In this document: in pieces, positions 60,904 through 64,000 of the stretch
How positions within the stretch are numbered: the first letter of the stretch is position 1
Layout of the letters: every line of letters starts with the position of its first letter
Source: Methanococcus voltae PS
GTDB taxonomy: Archaea > AGJL01 > Methanococci > Methanococcales > Methanococcaceae
Length of the DNA: 64,000 nt
Direction of reading: 5' to 3'
Assembly (NCBI RefSeq): GCF_024807035.1
Contig: NZ_JANUCQ010000002.1
Coordinates: 1-64,000 of the forward strand
Program-made: the position numbers and the translations under genes
Notes under the pieces: model-generated
What the model saw: the letters and a program-made list of their open reading frames with translations, nothing else
Told to the model about the DNA's origin: nothing
Databases searched by the model: none

Positions 60904-62157
60904 ATGGATTTAGTATCATTGGGATTGTATGGTGGGATAACTTGTATAACATTATATTTTGCTTGGTTTTGGTTAAAATATAGGTCTTTTGTGCCTGCTC
61001 AACTAAAAACAATCGTTTCAGCTTTTACAAAGCGTATGAGAAACCCAAATATAGTTATTGTAGAACATATTAGTGAAGATATGATATGTTTGGGTAATAG
61101 AGATACTGCAGGCGTTGAAGTAATGATTGCAGGAAAAAGAACACATATTTTAAACTCAAATTTAAAATGGTACAGACGATTTGGGATGCCCTGTGTAAAA
61201 ATAACACTAAATTCAGGTATTGCAAATGACTCCGAAACCTCAAGACAGTTGAAAATATTAGATGATATGCTTGGAAGAGCTAAATTTAACACATTCATGG
61301 GCATGTTAAAAGAATACTTTGAATTATCTTCAAGGGAATACAAAACAGACCCGGAACAAAAAAGAATGGATTATTTATATCAAAAAATAAACGAAGTTAA
61401 AAATCGTTATAGTCATTATGTAGATTTTGGAATAGTTGAAAATAGTTCACAGAATGCCTTAGAACCTTTTGTAGCTCAATCACCGATTTTAGAATTTGAA
61501 AAGCTTAAAAAACTATGTAATGAATCAGAATTTAATTATTATATTAGTATATTTTCAGAATATGCGATAATATTAAATCAACCAAATACTCAAAAAGATA
61601 AAATCAAATTAAAATTAAAGGAATTTGTAAACTCTAAGGCTTATAATCAGCTAATAGATAGAGCCAATAATAATGAACTTCTTTTTAATAAATTAAATAA
61701 AATTAAAAGTAATTTAGATTACAATGAAATTAGAGAATTAAGACTAAATGACTTAAAAAAACAATTACTTTCTTTTAAATCAAGATTTCCAACAATTAAC
61801 TTTGCTATTTTAGAAAATCAAGTTGCGGGCGATACTGTTTCATTCTGGACTCCTGTAGATTATGGAGCTGTTGAACAATATGCAATGGGCGTAAGCTCCC
61901 AAGCCATAGATGCAAATGTTGACCACATTGTAAGCTTAAAAAACTGCAATAGTAACCAGTTGATAAATGGGACTACATTACAGCTTATTTTAATACTTGC
62001 GATTATCGGAATTATTGCAATATCTGTTTTAAGTTCAGGTTCTGACCCGACTGCGATTGCATCACAAGTAATGCAACAGATGAACGGTGTAAATACTCAA
62101 AATGTAGCTAATGCAACTCAAACAGTTGTACAAAATACTACAATTTTAAAACCATAA
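60904..62157 (+). CDS. Virion-module membrane protein, E3 counterpart of 43333-44388
   Basis: A 417-residue protein with an N-terminal membrane helix (GLYGGITCITLYFAWFWL), a soluble centre with helices, a C-terminal membrane helix (LQLILILAIIGIIAISVL) and tail ANATQTVVQNTT. AAAGGTGATTAA precedes the ATG. It is the last gene that matches E2 before the spike block is skipped. Confidence 0.6.
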   Translation: MDLVSLGLYGGITCITLYFAWFWLKYRSFVPAQLKTIVSAFTKRMRNPNIVIVEHISEDMICLGNRDTAGVEVMIAGKRTHILNSNLKWYRRFGMPCVKITLNSGIANDSETSRQLKILDDMLGRAKFNTFMGMLKEYFELSSREYKTDPEQKRMDYLYQKINEVKNRYSHYVDFGIVENSSQNALEPFVAQSPILEFEKLKKLCNESEFNYYISIFSEYAIILNQPNTQKDKIKLKLKEFVNSKAYNQLIDRANNNELLFNKLNKIKSNLDYNEIRELRLNDLKKQLLSFKSRFPTINFAILENQVAGDTVSFWTPVDYGAVEQYAMGVSSQAIDANVDHIVSLKNCNSNQLINGTTLQLILILAIIGIIAISVLSSGSDPTAIASQVMQQMNGVNTQNVANATQTVVQNTTILKP

Positions 62158-62195
62158 TCTTTTTTCTTTTTAATTTATTATCAAACGGTGATTAC

Positions 62196-63044
62196 TTGGC
62201 ACGAACTAAAAAAGGTAAATCTAATGAAGAATATATTCCAGATAAAGAAGATAAAAAGAAACTATTAAGGATATTTCACAGTATGTCTGTAGATAATCAA
62301 CACAAGGATTTGCTAACCACTAAAAGGGTTATTAAAAAAGGAAATAGAAAACAGCTTGATGAATGGAAAAATAATCCGAAAGCGTATGATATTAGGGGGG
62401 TCGATACACAACCGCCCGAACTAATGAATAAAAGATTATTTTATACGCATGAATATGTTGGTAAACCAAAACTTAAAGCAATGCCTGAGCCTGAAAAAGA
62501 TAAACTTGGAGCGTTTAGGGCCAAACGAGGAATTCGTAATCCTGGTATTGTATATATTAACAAAGATATTAATAATAAGGTAGAATTTGAAAAAACTTTT
62601 GCTCATGAATTAGGGCATGCGTATGATAGGAATGTAAAATCAGATTATGAAGAAGACGGGAATTACAAGTTTGGAGAAATAGGGTATAAACACCTAAAAA
62701 AAAGAAAAAAGTTAAGAAACGAAGTAATTAATATAACTAAAAAAATATCTCCATATACTCAACAAAATAATCCGAAAGCGGAAATTAGGGTAAAAGAAAA
62801 ACTGTATAGAACTAAAAATAAAGAAATGTTTGCAGATTGGTTCAGTGCATTATTAATTGATAAAAATAAAGTTAAAAAAGGTAAATCTTTTTATAATATG
62901 TTTAAAAATCAAGAAAAAGATTTTATTAAAGGATTAAAGGAAGTGGATAAAGAAGTTACGAGTAAATATATTAAAACCCCCTCAAAAGTTAAATCAAAAG
63001 GTAAAAATAGTAAAAATAAGAGAAATAAAACTAAGAAAAAATGA
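62196..63044 (+). CDS. HELGH metallopeptidase of E3
   Basis: A 282-residue, Lys-rich protein with HELGHAYDRN at about 147-156 and EMFADWFSALLIDKN downstream, as in the E2 protein. TTG start at 62196 behind CGGTGATTAC. It lacks the longer N-terminus of the E2 copy. It starts only 38 bases after the membrane-protein gene, where E2 has nine other genes in between. Confidence 0.7.
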   Translation: MARTKKGKSNEEYIPDKEDKKKLLRIFHSMSVDNQHKDLLTTKRVIKKGNRKQLDEWKNNPKAYDIRGVDTQPPELMNKRLFYTHEYVGKPKLKAMPEPEKDKLGAFRAKRGIRNPGIVYINKDINNKVEFEKTFAHELGHAYDRNVKSDYEEDGNYKFGEIGYKHLKKRKKLRNEVINITKKISPYTQQNNPKAEIRVKEKLYRTKNKEMFADWFSALLIDKNKVKKGKSFYNMFKNQEKDFIKGLKEVDKEVTSKYIKTPSKVKSKGKNSKNKRNKTKKK

Positions 63045-63052
63045 GGGATATT

Positions 63053-63424
63053 ATGGATGAGGAAAAAGGAAAGTATCTAAAAAAACTTAAAGACTTATTT
63101 GTTGAAGAATCTATTGAAGAGTTTGAAAAAGCTTTCCAAGATGAAAATGTACGCACTTCCCTAGACCCAACCTGTACTATTGAATATGATATAGATACGG
63201 GAGTTAAAGAAGATGATATTCTTGAAGAAGATGGAAAGATATACAAAGTTTATTATGCGTTGGGTAAAATAGATAAAGTACTTAAAAAAGGCTTTAAATT
63301 AAATGAATACGGGAGTGAAATATCGTATAACCCAATTACTAAAAAATACATTGTTTGTTGTAAGGAAGATAATGAGTGCATAGAGTACGATCGTATATCT
63401 GGATTACTAAGACCTGGTCGTTAA
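63053..63424 (+). CDS. Repeated small family, copy 1
   Basis: A 123-residue acidic protein with the family core TGVKEDDILEEDGKIYKVY...KIDKVLKKGFKL and a C-terminal YDRISGLLRPGR. ATG 63053 follows GAGGGATATT. Homologous to 33237-33524 in E2 and to the next two copies. Confidence 0.6.
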   Translation: MDEEKGKYLKKLKDLFVEESIEEFEKAFQDENVRTSLDPTCTIEYDIDTGVKEDDILEEDGKIYKVYYALGKIDKVLKKGFKLNEYGSEISYNPITKKYIVCCKEDNECIEYDRISGLLRPGR

Positions 63425-63457
63425 TATTATTTTAGTATCAAAAATGAGGGATATTTT

Positions 63458-63856
63458 ATGAATGAGGAAGAAAAAATATTTAGAGAAGAACTTAGGAAAC
63501 ATATGGGGGAGAAAATATCTATTGAAGACTATGAAGAAATTTTTCAAGATGAAAATCTTCGTACCACGGATGATCCAATCTGTACTATCGAATATGATGT
63601 AGATACGGGAGTTAAAGAAGATAATATTCTTGAAGAAGATGGAAAGAAATACAAAGTTTACCGTGCATTGGGTAAAGTAGATAAAGTACTTAAAAAAGGT
63701 TTTAAATTAAATGGGTATGGGGGAGAAATATCCTACGACCAAAATACAAAAAAATACATTGTTTATTGGGAAGAAGATAATGAATGGATAGAATGTGACC
63801 GTATATCTGGACTATTAAGACCCTGTCCATCCGGAATACTAAGAACTGGTCGTTAA
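63458..63856 (+). CDS. Repeated small family, copy 2
   Basis: A 132-residue protein very similar to copy 1 across the core, ending CDRISGLLRPCPSGILRTGR, in which the end motif is doubled. GAGGGATATTTT precedes the ATG. Copy 2 and its leader are tandem duplicates of the neighbours. Confidence 0.6.
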   Translation: MNEEEKIFREELRKHMGEKISIEDYEEIFQDENLRTTDDPICTIEYDVDTGVKEDNILEEDGKKYKVYRALGKVDKVLKKGFKLNGYGGEISYDQNTKKYIVYWEEDNEWIECDRISGLLRPCPSGILRTGR

Positions 63857-63889
63857 TATTATTTTAGTCTCAAAAATGAGGGATATTTT

Positions 63890-64000
63890 ATGAATGAGGA
63901 AGAAAAAATATTTAGAGAAGAACTTAGGAAACGTATGGTAACCAAGGAAGAACTTGAAAAAGAGATTGGTATGACCCTGGAAGAACTTGAAAGTTTGGAA
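63890..64000 (+). CDS. Repeated small family, copy 3 (cut by window end)
   Basis: The leader and first 15 codons (MNEEEKIFREELRKR) are almost identical to copy 2; the following residues differ (MVTKEELEKEIGM). It continues beyond the window. At least three tandem copies therefore exist in E3 against one in E2. Confidence 0.55.
   Translation, partial: MNEEEKIFREELRKRMVTKEELEKEIGMTLEELESLE

Overview
The window is very AT-rich and looks archaeal, most likely a Methanococcus (M. voltae / M. maripaludis type). Reasons (inference): short TATA-box leaders, Shine-Dalgarno sequences of the GGTGAT / GGAGGTGAT type a few bases before starts, frequent TTG and GTG starts, an archaeal-style tRNA-Ser(GCU) remnant used as attachment site, and head-tail and spindle-virus-like genes of the kind reported from M. 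voltae. No housekeeping gene is visible; essentially the whole window is mobile DNA.

Layout. Two copies of a 314-bp direct repeat (12121-12434 and 56365-56678, exactly 44,244 bp apart) each end in the same 53-nt 3' piece of a tRNA-Ser(GCU) gene, cut in the anticodon loop. They divide the window into three tandem elements. E1 (start to 12.4 kb): small winged-helix regulators, then a siphovirus-like tail module (tail tube, frameshifted tail chaperone, tape measure, distal tail protein, baseplate protein, LamG/Ig/Gp37-like tail protein), with no head genes in view. E2 (12.4-56.7 kb): a complete 44.2-kb element bounded by tRNA fragments and by element-specific inverted repeats at both ends, with its own tyrosine integrase near the right end. 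E3 (56.7 kb onward, incomplete): a second spindle-virus-like structural module.

E2 has three parts. 12.7-32.5 kb is a cargo of nucleic-acid-processing and defence-type genes: a 1500-aa GHKL ATPase with a C-terminal DUF3883-like nuclease; a DUF4297-like nuclease plus HerA ATPase; an MrfB/MrfA-like exonuclease-helicase pair; a membrane protein + SMC-like ATPase + winged-helix-like protein operon; a GNAT toxin with a frameshifted antitoxin; a WYL-like small protein; and a dGTPase followed by an OLD-type nuclease. 32.5-47.6 kb holds a serine recombinase and a leftward virion-type operon (AAA ATPase, two-TM capsid-like protein, membrane proteins, a 902-aa PKD spike, a minimal prepilin-peptidase-like protein, a 1149-aa Ser/Lys-rich protein, an HELGH metallopeptidase). 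47.9-56.2 kb is the plasmid-like control region: regulators, a RelE-type toxin-antitoxin pair, a palindrome-rich non-coding stretch that may be an origin, small ORFs and the integrase.

E3 repeats the E2 virion operon gene for gene in the opposite orientation but lacks the spike/membrane block. The most notable observations are the spindle-type provirus with about 20 kb of defence-type cargo, covarying element-specific arm repeats beside the att sites, at least three genes whose only workable start is ATT or ATA behind a good Shine-Dalgarno sequence, a virus-borne GxGD peptidase, and an ATG-TAA start-stop unit behind a perfect Shine-Dalgarno sequence ahead of the capsid-like gene. All functions are inferred from sequence reading alone; no database search was possible.
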